Shown piece after piece: positions 11,380-22,600 of a DNA stretch of 64,000 nt; position 1 is the first letter of the stretch, and each line of letters begins with the position of its first letter. The notes beneath the pieces are model-generated. The model made no database searches and was not told where the DNA came from. It worked only from the letters and a program-made list of their open reading frames with translations. Both the position numbers and the translations under genes were made by a program. The DNA is from Paraspadella gotoi. Taxonomy: Eukaryota > Chaetognatha. Location of the stretch: the NCBI GenBank assembly GCA_051294375.1, contig CM119266.1:26382153-26446152 (forward strand). Direction: 5' to 3'.

Positions 11380-12020
11380 TGAAATTGGGTGAGGACAGTT
11401 ATTAAATATGTTATCAAAACAAACAAATTCCCTCTATTATTTTTATGTCTCCTTCTCTCTCTCTTTTGTCTTTTAATTATATGTAGCTCTCTCTCTTTCT
11501 TTTCTCAAGGCTGATTCATCGGGAAAAAACGAGTCTGCAGCTGGCTCTGCAGGGGCTTTCTTTTTTTTTTCTTTTTTCTCCTGCTGCCTTTTGATTTTTT
11601 TTCTGGCTGCCTCTGCTGCTGCCGCTGCCGCTGCTGATTCGTCCGAAAACGATTTGGCTTCTCTCTCTCTCTCTCTCTCTGCGTTTTTGTTACAAAAAAA
11701 ATTTAATTAGGATTGAACTCGTAAAATTAGGCATCGCATTCGTGCATGTAATCATTTTGCTATCGCAACATCGGGTTTTTATTTCGTTCTTTCTTCTCGT
11801 CACTCTTTATTTTTATTTTTTATCTTTCTTTCCTTTCTATTCTTTCTTTCCTTTCTATTCTTTCTTTCCTTTCTATATATTTATTCTTTTCTTCTTTTTT
11901 TTTCTGTTTATAAATTAATTTTCCTTTCTCAAATTTGATTTTTTTTTAGTATCAGATTTTTCTTTTGCAATTGCGACGATCCTATTGCTTTTAAAATTTT
12001 TTATAAGTATAAAATTTTTT
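11380..12020 (+). repeat. Dispersed repeat R-CT, copy 2
   Basis: Uninterrupted relative of 5985-7440: GGTGAGGACAGTTATTAAAT, CT tract, CTGGCTCTGCAGGGGC, GCTGCCGCTGCCGCTGCTG, then TTTCCTTTCTATTC units and CTGTTTATAAATTAATTTT. It shows the empty site of the hAT-like insertion in copy 1. Confidence 0.75.
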
Positions 12021-12789
12021 TCTAATAATTTGATTAGGGGAGTCCCGGGTAATTCGGAACACTGAAATATAAAATAAAATAAAAGAATTGTTTAACGATA
12101 TTTAATAATTTTTTTGTTGCATTCACTAACTTGACTTTCCATTATTAAAATTTCAGCATTCATTTCAAAGCTGCGAGTTTCGTCTTTGAGTGATTGAACT
12201 GTCTTTGAGTAGTCGTTTTCAAGCCTCATATTTGACGTAATATGATTATCGAATATTAATATATGATAGACGAGACTACTAATTTTCAGTTATTTAATAG
12301 ATTATTTATTATTATTCAATTTTATATAGCTTCCGTTTGAACACCTGTAAAGTAAGTATTCTGTGTTACCTCATATGCTTTTCATAACGTGTTAGTAATA
12401 ATTTACTAAGTACTGATCAGAGATGTGGAAGCGTCGATTTTTCCGCCGCTGCCAATCCGGCGCTTCCAAGACCCTCACCGCTCCCGTTTTCGGGTGCAAT
12501 CCTTACTTTTTTAGCCCGGATCGCTTTCGGTTTTGAGTGCACATCGCTTCCTTTCTTTAGAAATTTTACATTTGTTATTATTTATAAAAATACTCTTTTT
12601 AGACATGTAATTCATTGGTAAAATAATTTTAAACAATCTTTTTTGGTAACAAATAACAAGTAAAATTTTTACTATGAAAAATTGTAAGATTTGTAAGATT
12701 GTAAGAATCGTTCGAGTGGAAATGAGTTTAAATGAAAAAAAAACAAAAAACCTTTTTCCCTATTTGCTTTTTTCTTTTTTATTAAATAT

Positions 12790-13410
12790 AATATAAGCTG
12801 CATAGTTATTCAATTAATCAATTAATTAATCAATCAATTAATTAACTAAACACTAATCAATCAAAATTACTTAAAAAATAATGAATCAATTTTTTTATCA
12901 ATCAATCAATTAAATAAATAAATTATCAATCAACTAATTAATAAATTTATTTATCAATAAAATTATTAAAGAACCAATTAATTAATTAATCAATTAATTA
13001 ATCAATCAATTAAACAATGTCAGTATTATCATTGTCATCTCCAACATCGTTTTTGCTTTTGTCCTGGTCAGTGACCTGACAAAAAGACCTAAAAATTAAC
13101 AGGCCTGATATGAATTTATTTATTTGATCAATCAATCATTCAATTAATCATAATGGTGCTATCCTGTTGTCATCATAATCATCATCAGGGTAGTCATTTC
13201 TTTTGTCATAATGAAAAGACAAAAAAAACAAACAAGTTTGAGCTAACAATTGTCAGAACTGATCAGTTAATTAATTATTCAATCAATTAATCAAATATTC
13301 AATCAATCAATCAAAAAATTAAGCAATCAATCAATTTGTCATTGTCGGTATTATCATTGTCGTGGTTGCCATCATTAATTATTTAATTAATTAAACTCCT
13401 TTATCTTTGT
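12790..13410. repeat. AATC/TTAA low-complexity tract
   Basis: Repeated CAATCAATTAATTAAT-type units, interrupted near 13020-13090 and 13150-13240 by TCATTGTC/TCATCATC-rich sequence. Similar tracts flank R1-family sequences at 28.3, 35.8, 39.6 and 56.0 kb. Confidence 0.8.
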
Positions 13411-13700
13411 TGGACATTGCAAAAATGTATCTTTATTATTATTTTATCCCTGTTGTTTTGTTTCTCTCTCTCACTCTCTCTCTCTCTCTTTAACAAGTTC
13501 CTTCTTTTCACAACTCACTCAATCTCCCTTACCTTCAACCTGTCCTCACATCTGACCACTATTCTGTCTCACCACTTTGTTGGAAAAACTTTTACCCTCT
13601 CTCTCTCTCACACTCTTCGTTTACACAAATTTATTATTGAATGTCATATGCTGATGAAGGCTTGAAGTAAACAAACCGAAACATGTCCAACTATTAATTA
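13410..13700 (+). mobile_element. Penelope-like pLTR fragment
   Basis: CT tract, TCACTCAATCTCCCTTACC, CCTGTCCTCACATCTGACC and TTGTTGGAAA are inverted relatives of 1040-1140. They lead into a hammerhead motif at 13634-13700. It lies inside the hAT-like element 12418-14881. Confidence 0.65.
13634..13700 (+). ncRNA. Hammerhead ribozyme motif
   Basis: Core CTGATGA (13651-13657), stem II GGCTTG / CAAACC (5 of 6 pairs, loop AAGTAAA), GAAAC (13678-13682), a 2-bp stem III (AC/GT) and a GTC cleavage triplet (13685-13687). Stem I can form from TG/CA next to the core plus AAT/ATT across an internal loop. All conserved core positions are present. Minimal hammerheads with very short stem III are known from Penelope-like elements. 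Confidence 0.65.
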
Positions 13701-14881
13701 AAAATCGTTGTTACAAATTCAAAATTCTTTGCTTTCTCTAAATTAATTAATTGAAATATTTTTATAATGTTTGCGGTGACTCAAAACAAAAATTTTTTAA
13801 AAAATTTGAGGCGTGTTTTTGTGATAAAGAAAACCTGGTATTGTCAAAAACAGTAAAAAAGTAAAAATGATAAAAATAATAACAACAACAACTAGTATTT
13901 ACATTGGCTGAGAAAAAGGTCATCCATAACAAGATTGGGTAAAAATAGGTCATTCTTATTGACCACTACTGTACTACGGCTCACAAAGTACAAGTATTAT
14001 TTTAATTAATTAATATGTAATTAATTAAATAATTTATTTTTATTCAATTAATTAATCAATTAATTACCGCTAATGATCGTGGGCAGATCCGGCATTGTTT
14101 GCTCAAACTTGTTTATTAATAATTTTGATTTATTTATTTTATATATTTTTTTATTGCTTTTTTGTTCAGTGCAAGAGGGGAAGAAAGAAAGAAGATAGAG
14201 AGTGTGTTGTTAGAGATTTAAGTATGTATAAGCATAATATTATGCAATATTGCAATAAAACAGATCAATCCTTTTGGTTTAAACTTGTTGTTGTAACATG
14301 AAAAACGTTATGGATTTTAAAAAAAAAAGACTTAAATTTAAAAGAAAAAATAATAAAATATAAGAAAATAAATTTTTAATTTATATGAATTAAAAAAGTT
14401 TAATTTAAAATTATAATTTACTTAATTACGTTTTTTTCAGATAGAAAAAATCTTTTTTTCAGCTCAGATTTTATTTAAATATATTAAAAAGAATAATTAA
14501 AAAAATAAATATGTAAATTTTTCATAGATTTTCGACCAAAGAGGAAAAAAGAATAAAAGAAAAAAAATAAAAGAAGAGAATAAGAAAAATTGAATAAAAA
14601 AATTAGGAGCAAACTATTTTAAATGTTGAAAATAAATATTAAAAATAAATTTTTAAAGAAAAATCAAGAAAGAGCAGGGGGTTGCAAAGATTTTAATACA
14701 TTAAATACCTTTCTTTCTAACCAATAAAAACAAATGACCAGGAAGCGAACACGCAGGGTTATTATAGCTTCCGGGTTCAATCCTTTCTCAATTTTTCTAT
14801 CGCTCCCGGTTTCGGGTTCTTCAAAAATCGGCCGCTTCCACAGTGTTCGCTTACGCTTTCCAGATCGCGTCCACATCTCTG

Positions 14882-15469
14882 GTACTGATAACAGTTAGCA
14901 ACATTTGTTAAAAGTTTTTTTGTATCACTCCAGATTGAAGTCCCTATATTGAAAATTATTATGTACGTATTTTTGAAAAAAAATTTTTCTTAGGACAAAA
15001 TTTTATCCCAGCTGCAAAAAAAAATGTCATTAAGAATTATCTCCTATATGTATTTACTGCGCAAAAAGATTGCTTAGATTAGGGAATGGAACAATCCTGA
15101 ACATGGCCTGATGCAAAGGTTTCCACATAGAACAATCCATCTGACGCACAATTATGACGTCATGCGTGTTAGTCTTAAGGATGAAGTTCACCATTTCCTG
15201 CTGACGTCAGCTTTTGCGACGCAATTTGAAAAAAAAAAATCACTAATAATTATTTAATATTAATCTATTTCATTTATACAATTCCTTATTATATTAAATT
15301 CATTCATTTTTTTTCTTTCTCTCGTTCACTCTCTCATTCTAACATACTTTTTCTTGCATCAAAGTTGGTTATTCGTCTTTCGCGTTTTATTCATAATAAG
15401 TACTTTTAGGATTTTTTTTTTAAATTCGGAGAATACGCAATTTAACTTGTTTCGTCCTTGACTTATTTC
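14882..15469. other. Intergenic DNA between RASA1 and the Spinster gene
   Basis: AT-rich. Apart from the hAT target duplication and two CRE-like palindromes (15155-15209), nothing was recognised. Confidence 0.5.
15155..15209. promoter_or_regulatory. Pair of CRE palindromes
   Basis: TGACGTCA occurs at 15155-15162 and again at 15202-15209, 47 bp apart and about 1.3 kb upstream of the Spinster start. This is the full consensus for CREB/ATF binding in animals. Function is inferred only from sequence and spacing. Confidence 0.3.
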
Positions 15470-16544
15470 CCCAGGGCCCGGCCGGCTAACAGGGATGGGC
15501 CGCGTCTCGACCGGTATTTTAAATTGATTCGATGGGGGGACGCGAAAAAAGACGCCAATCTAACTTTCCCGCCCTTTTTTCATTGGGCTTCCACCACGAA
15601 ATCCCTTAGCCCTCTTGAACACATGCTCTAGTATCTCTCGTTTATTTACTTATCCCCTCGATCATCGTGACATTAAAGTGAGAAGTGTTAAAAATGAAAG
15701 AATCTCCTCTCCCCGAGGACGAAGCACTCGTCATCATCGCCGCCAGTTGGAAGTCTCGAGGACATTCCTCTCCCCGAAAGCTCGTGTCTTTGCCCAAAAG
15801 AAAAGATTAGCTACTTAGCGGTTTTTCCCACGGAAAATGCAGAGAACTCCACTCGAGGATCGCCTCGGCTTCCGCCATTTAATTCCGTTCGTGTTTACCG
15901 TTGACCTGGACCAATGAAAAGCTCGGAGGGACTCTCGCACCAAATTGGCTCGGACCAATCAGAAGACTCAAAAAGATCGGACCACTTTTTTTTTTCGCTC
16001 GGAAACAAGACGAACGAGCGAACGCGGATCACGCCACTTCTAAAGCTTCCACTACGGTTTTTGCTGTGATAAAATTTATACGCGAAGCAAAAAGTTGTTA
16101 ACCTCCCTATTTTGGCTTTGTCCGTAATTTTCTTAGCCGTGACTTCTTGTGTGCATTTAGTTGAAAGGATTTCCAAAAATTCCTCAACCAGCGTTCCAAC
16201 TTTTTTGAGACATCATAACCGTTTTCATCCGGGAGGGCATCGGACGATGTCCTCCCTCGCTTTCGAGGTTTATCATTCCATGTTTTACGTTTCTCGTTCG
16301 AGAAATTTTGTCTACTCTTAGTCAATTCTGTTAACGTGGCGTCCACAATACATAAGATATTAATTAATAATTGTGAATAGCAATCTTGGTAACTAATTTT
16401 TTTTGGATTTTCTGGCGCAGATATTTCTATATTTAAACTAACTGCACCCGAAGGAATAACTGTAATCGCTGAGACTATTTTTCAAGGCTTCCCCCTCCCC
16501 TCGTCTTGCCTTTTCTTTAATTTTTGCTCTTCGACTCCGAAGTC
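15470..16544 (+). other. Upstream region / possible leader of the Spinster gene
   Basis: More GC-rich than its surroundings, with several short open frames on both strands and no recognised product. Promoter and 5' untranslated sequence is the likeliest content. A 38-codon frame starts with ATG near 15694 (MKESPLPEDEALVIIAASWK). A minus-strand frame at 16107-16346 is basic. Neither is supported further. Confidence 0.35.
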
Positions 16545-18503
16545 ATGAAATCATCGCCGTACCACCCCGTTCCCGCGGTGGAGACTCCGTCTCCGCCGGA
16601 AATCGACGTAACCGACTTGGCGCCTCCCTTTCGCAAAGCCACCCCGGGCAAATTCATCGACTGCCTCGTCCTTTCGGACGGCGCCAACGTACGGTTCCCT
16701 TTTCTACCCTCCGGCTACCACGCCGCCACTGACCGCGCCAACATGCAGCTTGCGGACGGCATCGTCGGATCCCTCCCTTTTAACGACGAAACTCTCATCG
16801 TTGATCCCGAAACTGGCGCAATCGTTCCTCTAGTCACGGCGGCGGAAATCGGCGCCATAACGACGACGCGCCTCCCTCTTCCGCCTCTGCGGAAGCAAAT
16901 ACACGGGGGAAGCGAATCCTCCAACTTTTCATACTCGAACGGGTCGTCGAACTCAACGATAGACCAACCAGTGAACGCGCTGACGGCGCGCAAGCTAATC
17001 GTCGTCTTCCTTCTTTTCTTCGTTAACTTGCTCAACTACGTGGACCGTTACACCATCGCCGGCGTCCTTGAGGACGTGATGGCCTTCTACCAGATCGGCA
17101 AGAGCCTCGGCGGGCTCATTCAGACGGTCTTCATCGTAGCTTACATGCTTTTCGCCCCTTTTTTCGGCTACCTCGGCGACCGATATAACCGCGTAGTCAT
17201 TTTGGTCTTCGGTATCGGGTTCTGGTCGCTCACGACGCTCCTTGGTTCCTTCGTTCCGGCGGGATACTTCTGGATTTTCGCGCTTCTTCGCGGCGCCGTC
17301 GGCGTCGGCGAGGCATCGTACTCGACCGTTGCTCCGACGCTCATTGCAGATCTCTTTTCTGGCAAATTGCGTACGACCATGTTGACCCTTTTCTACTTTG
17401 CCATCCCCGTCGGCAGCGGTCTTGGTTACATCGTCGGATCCCACGTCCGGGATGCCTTTGGACACTGGCAATGGGCGTTACGGGTCACGCCCACACTTGG
17501 CGCCCTCAGCGTGGCGCTGTTGATGGCCTTTGTTCGAGAACCATCTCGGGGCGCGTCTGACGGTGGTCACGCTCAGCACGCTTCGTCCTCCTGGCTTAAA
17601 GATCTCAAGGCACTCGCCCGCAACAAGTCGTTCACCCTCTCGACAGGAGGTTTCACCGCTGTTTGCTTTGTCTCGGGCGCCCTCGCCCACTGGACGCCCT
17701 ACTTGACCAAACTAGCCTACGACGTTCGTGGCGAGCACGCCGGCGACGTGGCGCTCATCTTCGGCGGCATCACCGTCGCCGCAGGAATCGGTGGCGTCAT
17801 CAGCGGCAGCGTCTTTTCGCGCGTTTGGAAGGCGCACGGTCGAGAATCGGCCGACGCTCTTGTGTGCGCCATCGGCCTGCTGCTCTGCGCCCCTTTTCTC
17901 CTCGCGGTCATCCTGACGTCGCTGGGCCACGCCGCCGTCTTTTGGGTCCTCGTCTTCGTCGCCGAATTCTTCCTCTGCCTCAATTGGGCGGTCGTTGCAG
18001 ACATCCTTTTCTACGTTGTTGTGCCGACCCGAAGGTCGACGGCAGAGGCATTTCAGATCCTCATCTCGCACCTGTTTGGCGACGCGGGTTCGCCTTACCT
18101 GGTCGGTTTGGTGGCGGACGCTATTGGCTCGGGCGAGGAGACTCCTCTCGCCATGTTTCAACCTCTCAAGCAGTCACTCTACATGACGGTGATCGTCTGC
18201 GGTATCGGGGGCTTCCTCTTTCTCCTATGCGCCTCGTACATCGTCGGTGACAAACGACGCGCCGAGCGAATGACCAAGCTAAACGAGTTGGGCGTCATGG
18301 AGGAGGCGGAGGCGCAAACCAGCGACGCCGCCCTCGACAAAAACTTTCCCGTCGACGTCGTCGTCACTGACGTGGGTCGGAGCAAGGACTTGCTGCTGCC
18401 GCCCAAGCAAGACCGGATGGCGGAGCTGAGAAACGATTCCCAGTGCTCCACTGCCACGGCAAACAGCGTTGATTCTGTTGGAACAGAAAACTCTCAATTC
18501 TGA
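16545..18503 (+). CDS. spin: Spinster-type major facilitator transporter, intronless
   Basis: Member of the Spinster (SPNS) family of MFS carriers, which in animals export lysophospholipids or sphingosine-1-phosphate from lysosomes or cells. The 652-residue frame runs unbroken from ATG 16545 (MKSSPYHP). It has an N-terminal tail of about 140 residues, then 12 expected membrane helices. Family signatures are NYVDRYTIAGVLEDV (about residue 164), LGGLIQTVFIVAYM, MFS motif GYLGDRYNR (about 208), GVGEASYSTVAPTLIADLF (about 252) and FYFAIPVGSGLGYIVGS. The C-terminal tail is about 80 residues. It is longer than typical SPNS1 (about 530) at both ends. No splice sites interrupt it, unlike the other genes here, and it is far more GC-rich than its surroundings. 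Paralogue assignment (SPNS1/2/3) is not possible. Confidence 0.93.
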   Translation: MKSSPYHPVPAVETPSPPEIDVTDLAPPFRKATPGKFIDCLVLSDGANVRFPFLPSGYHAATDRANMQLADGIVGSLPFNDETLIVDPETGAIVPLVTAAEIGAITTTRLPLPPLRKQIHGGSESSNFSYSNGSSNSTIDQPVNALTARKLIVVFLLFFVNLLNYVDRYTIAGVLEDVMAFYQIGKSLGGLIQTVFIVAYMLFAPFFGYLGDRYNRVVILVFGIGFWSLTTLLGSFVPAGYFWIFALLRGAVGVGEASYSTVAPTLIADLFSGKLRTTMLTLFYFAIPVGSGLGYIVGSHVRDAFGHWQWALRVTPTLGALSVALLMAFVREPSRGASDGGHAQHASSSWLKDLKALARNKSFTLSTGGFTAVCFVSGALAHWTPYLTKLAYDVRGEHAGDVALIFGGITVAAGIGGVISGSVFSRVWKAHGRESADALVCAIGLLLCAPFLLAVILTSLGHAAVFWVLVFVAEFFLCLNWAVVADILFYVVVPTRRSTAEAFQILISHLFGDAGSPYLVGLVADAIGSGEETPLAMFQPLKQSLYMTVIVCGIGGFLFLLCASYIVGDKRRAERMTKLNELGVMEEAEAQTSDAALDKNFPVDVVVTDVGRSKDLLLPPKQDRMAELRNDSQCSTATANSVDSVGTENSQF

Positions 18504-19649
18504 CCCGCATAAGGTTGCAAACCGAAAGATCGAGATTCTCTTTCATGATTAACGTCGAGCCAATAGCACGTGATATTTGTAATTGCGTTTTATTTTTCCC
18601 CACTTTTTTACTCATAACAATTTTTTATCCAAAAAAATTTAAAACAAATCATGTCTGCTAGTCTCAGAAATAGGAAAAATTAGATATTTTTTTAAAATTT
18701 CGCTTTAAAGCTTAAGAGGTCATCATGACTATAAATTGATAGAATTTTATCCCGAATTTTAAAGTGTTAAAGTAAAACTATGCTAAAGCCTGATTCTCAA
18801 CTACTGAACAGTAAAGAATCTTCTTTTATGATCACCTTTAAATATTTTTTGAAGAATTTTAGTTTTTTTCTGCTCAATTCAAAAAAATTATCTGTTAACA
18901 ATCTCTCGCCATTATCATTCTAACTTTGTCTCGCTCTTAGCGAAGTGTTTGTGCCAAACTTTGTTTTTCAAAAAATAGTTAATTTATAAAAAAAAATGTA
19001 AAATTCGAAAGAGTTGGGTATTTCTAAGACTAATTTACCATACATATAAGATTTTTTATAATAAGAGTATGAACCTCCTCTGCAACTTATAATTTATATT
19101 TGTAGTACTCTTATTCTGTTGCACTATAAGAAACTTTATTCGCTTTCCTTTTTATTTTTGTTATTATTTCATAATACTTTTCTTTCTTATCAATGTTAGT
19201 CAATAAAAATAAATCGTTTTTGAACTATAATACGATTCTAATAGCACAATTCTTTTTTGCTGTGAATTCCCATTAAGATATATATCGATCCCTTTTTGTG
19301 TTTCCAATTCTTACCTTTTTTCTTTTGTTAAAATAGGAATAACCGAAACTCTATCAATGACAAACCATTTGAAACACCAAACCTCTGAACTTCTCATTAA
19401 TCAAGAATCATTTTGTAATCGATCTCGAAGTCACTATAATTATAAATATCCGCGCTTCTTAGACGCGCTTCTACCTCAAGTCAAATAATATTCGCGTTTT
19501 CTCATTCCGAGTCAGTTTTTGTGGATTCCGTGATAATTCACATTCCATTCGCCGTCAGAATAAATAAATATAATTAAATTATCCTACGGTTTTTTTCGAT
19601 CACCGTCAAAATTTTACTTCTAGCACACAATCCCGCCGTCCTTAATAGG
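18504..19649 (+). other. Intergenic region with probable ACSL promoter
   Basis: AT-rich 3' flank of the Spinster gene, then the ACSL 5' flank. TATAAATAT lies near 19441, about 200 bp before the ACSL ATG, next to GC-rich CCGCGCTTCTTAGACGCGC. No other gene was seen. Confidence 0.4.
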
Positions 19650-22600
19650 ATGGATCGCGCCGACGTGAAGGTAGGAGGAAACTTTGTGGTCCAAGTCTGA
19701 CTCGTGTACGCGTAAACGTTGACACATCTCTAATCTCTTCTCACCAATTTTACTATGTAGGATGATTATAGTGTCGCCCAGGTCGACTTGAAACGCTCGT
19801 CTACTTCAAAGATGAAAGTCAATGGGAAAACCTACCACGTCGCTCAAGATTCCTTGAAGCGTCAATCTATTCAAGAAGTACGTTGCCTCAACGATTTCAC
19901 CCAACTAAACTTGTTGAAATTATCTCTTAACGTCGACTTTCTTATCAGGCTGACGGATCCCGCGTCTCAAGTCTTTGTCCCGACGGAGAATTGACCACGA
20001 AGCCCTTCGGCGAATGCAGCACGCTCACCGAATGTTTTCTCCGCGGTCTTCGTCTCTCGGAGGCCGACGGAATCTCTGGTCGCTGTCTCGGATGGCGCCC
20101 GGGTCCAGATCAGCCGTACAAATGGTTATCTTATCGCGAAGTGTACCAAAGAGCCAAAAATTTCGGCGCGGGTAAACTCTTTGCTTGGATTGGTCATTAG
20201 AGTGATGTGAAAATGATAAAATTTTAGAAAATTAAAATTTAGCATATAAAACATGAACATAAAATCCATTAAAAATACTTCAGTAAATTTATTTTTTAAT
20301 TTTATACATTAGTGGGCACCAGTGAGCTATATTTATATATAGTAATAAGTATATAATAGGCTAAAATTTTAAAATACAAATTTTTTAATTTTTAGATCGG
20401 ATTTGGATTCCTTGCAAAAAGTTAATACAAGAGAAGAAAATATAATTCTTTTTTAAAAAATCTTTCATTAAGTTAGTCAAAAATGTAAAAAACTATATTT
20501 AAGATACTGATTTTTAATTTCCAGCTTAAAAATATAGTTTTTTGTAATTTTAACCTACTTAATGACATAATTTTTGAAAAATATTTATATTTTCTTTTAT
20601 CAACTTTTAACGAGGAATCTGAATCTGTCCTCAGAATTCAAAAAAAAACATTTTTAAATTTTGACATTATATAAGGGTAGTACTATATACAAAATAAGCT
20701 GACGGGGCTACTATATTTGTAAAAAAAAAAAAATAATTACAGATTAGTATTCAATAATATGATAGTTTTCAAGATATAATTGCTAAATTTTAATTCCGAA
20801 CTTTCACTTCACCCTATTGGTCATGTTTTGTCGAAATCTAACTGAAAGAGTATCTTCAACTCACATGTTCAAGATCGAATTTTTATAATTCTATAAATCT
20901 AATAATTTATGGATACATATTTACAATAATAATAATAATAATATTTAAATATTTATAATAATTCTTTCAGGCTTGGTTCACAAAGGTTTGAACACAATTT
21001 CAAAGCCTTTCTTGGGAATATATTCGCAAAACCGTTCTCAATGGATGATCGCGGCTGAAGGGGCGTGGATGAATTCTCTTGCAATCGTACCCCTTTATGA
21101 TACTCTTGGTCCGGAAGCTTGCGCTTATATCGTCAATCAGGTTCTTTTTGTTCCATTTAACTTCGCAACATTTAAGGATTGTGGTTGTCCGCGTCCGTTT
21201 GTTGTTCCTTCTCCCTATTAAGAAAAAGGGTCATTCAATTCAACTTTAAAATAGGCTAAAATGGAGTACAAATTCAGAAAGCTGAGCTCCTGGCGATTCC
21301 GAAAATGTATTCACTTTAAGCATTTGATGCATTCTACCCCATTTTATATCGGTTTTAATTATAATATAAAATAAAAGAAACCTATCTGAAGAGTTGCAGG
21401 TCAAACGAAAAGGCCAATCCACCTGATATTTTTTATGAATTTTTTATTACTGAATTAGAAAAATGTAATAGAGAGACATTTTTAAATTTCAACTTGTATC
21501 CTTGAAAATGAAACGTTTTTAAACTTTAACCCTGAATTCTTTCTAACTGGAACGCGTTTATCAAAATGTCAAAATTTTTACAAATGTTTTTAAGATTGCT
21601 AATCAAATTTTTAATTCAATATTATTGCAGTCGTTTAGGCTGCAACTCTTCAAATTCAGTGTAGATTCATTGTAGCTCGAATTTCTTTACCATCTATTTA
21701 ACTGAAGATTTTGTTCATGACTGGAAAACCAACAGAGTAACGAGATTAATTGCTTAATTCTCCCCTTCTAAATTATCCCATACCGTGTTTTAACTTCTTA
21801 CCTAGAATTTTTTAACAACCAGATTAAAAAACAAATCTTTAGAAAATGTTTTTACCCATTTAACTTAACAATTTTGTTATTTACCCATTTAAAAAAAATT
21901 ATTGAAAACGGAATGTTTACATATAAATAAGAACTTATTTTTTTGTGATTACTGATGACTATAATGTATTTCTCGATATATTAGCTCTAACACATCAATG
22001 ATTACGTATTGTTATGCTGAATGACCTTTCCTCTTAAATCAGCTTCATAACTTTTTTCTGTTTTAATTTTTTAAACTGTTGCATTATCTTTTTTTTCGAT
22101 ATCTTTCTGGTTTTCTTATTCTCGGCCGGAAGGTCTCTCTGTCTCATATTATATGATATTTTTTACTGAATTAAAAATAAATTATCGCCGGACGACATAT
22201 GGCCACGACTTAGTAGCGAAATATGGCCACGACTTAGTAGCGAAATATATTCCGTATATCCGAATATTCCCAATATTACGAGGGTCTCTATTATTTTTCA
22301 AAGATTTTTTTTATCCTTTTTGTTTTTTTTATGGCGTTTTTGATGAAAGATGAAATTATTTTTTTCATATTTGGACTACTAGGCGGAACTTTGCACAGTA
22401 TTATGTGACACAGCCGATCGGGCACGCCATCTGGTTTCTATTGCGAAGAAGGCCCAAGAAGAGAACGCCCCGCGACGGCTCCAACGCGTGATTCTGGTTG
22501 AGGAACCCGGGGCCAAGTTAATGGAAGAAGCTGAAGCTTGTCAAGTTCAAATCTGTTCTTTTGAAGAGGCAAGGAAGAGACGATCGCTTTTCTTATCATG

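Larger units (their letters stand above)
12418..14881. mobile_element. Non-autonomous hAT-like element (2.46 kb) with perfect 8-bp target duplication
   Basis: The left end CAGAGATGTGGA is matched by the right end TCCACATCTCTG, flanked on both sides by GTACTGAT (12410-12417 and 14882-14889). CAG-start inverted repeats and an 8-bp duplication are typical of the hAT superfamily. Subterminal regions carry several GGAAGCG/CGCTTCC motifs in opposite orientation. The interior is AT-rich and holds other elements: an AATC/TTAA tract, a Penelope pLTR fragment with a hammerhead motif (13410-13700) and an R1-type end near 14075-14115. No transposase frame was seen. Confidence 0.85.

Noticed and set aside
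16107-16346. Basic minus-strand frame upstream of Spinster
   Set aside because: No ATG, no splice partner and no homologue recognised.
17663-18250. 195-codon frame overlapping Spinster
   Set aside because: Shadow frame of the GC-rich Spinster coding sequence; Arg-rich and without a family.
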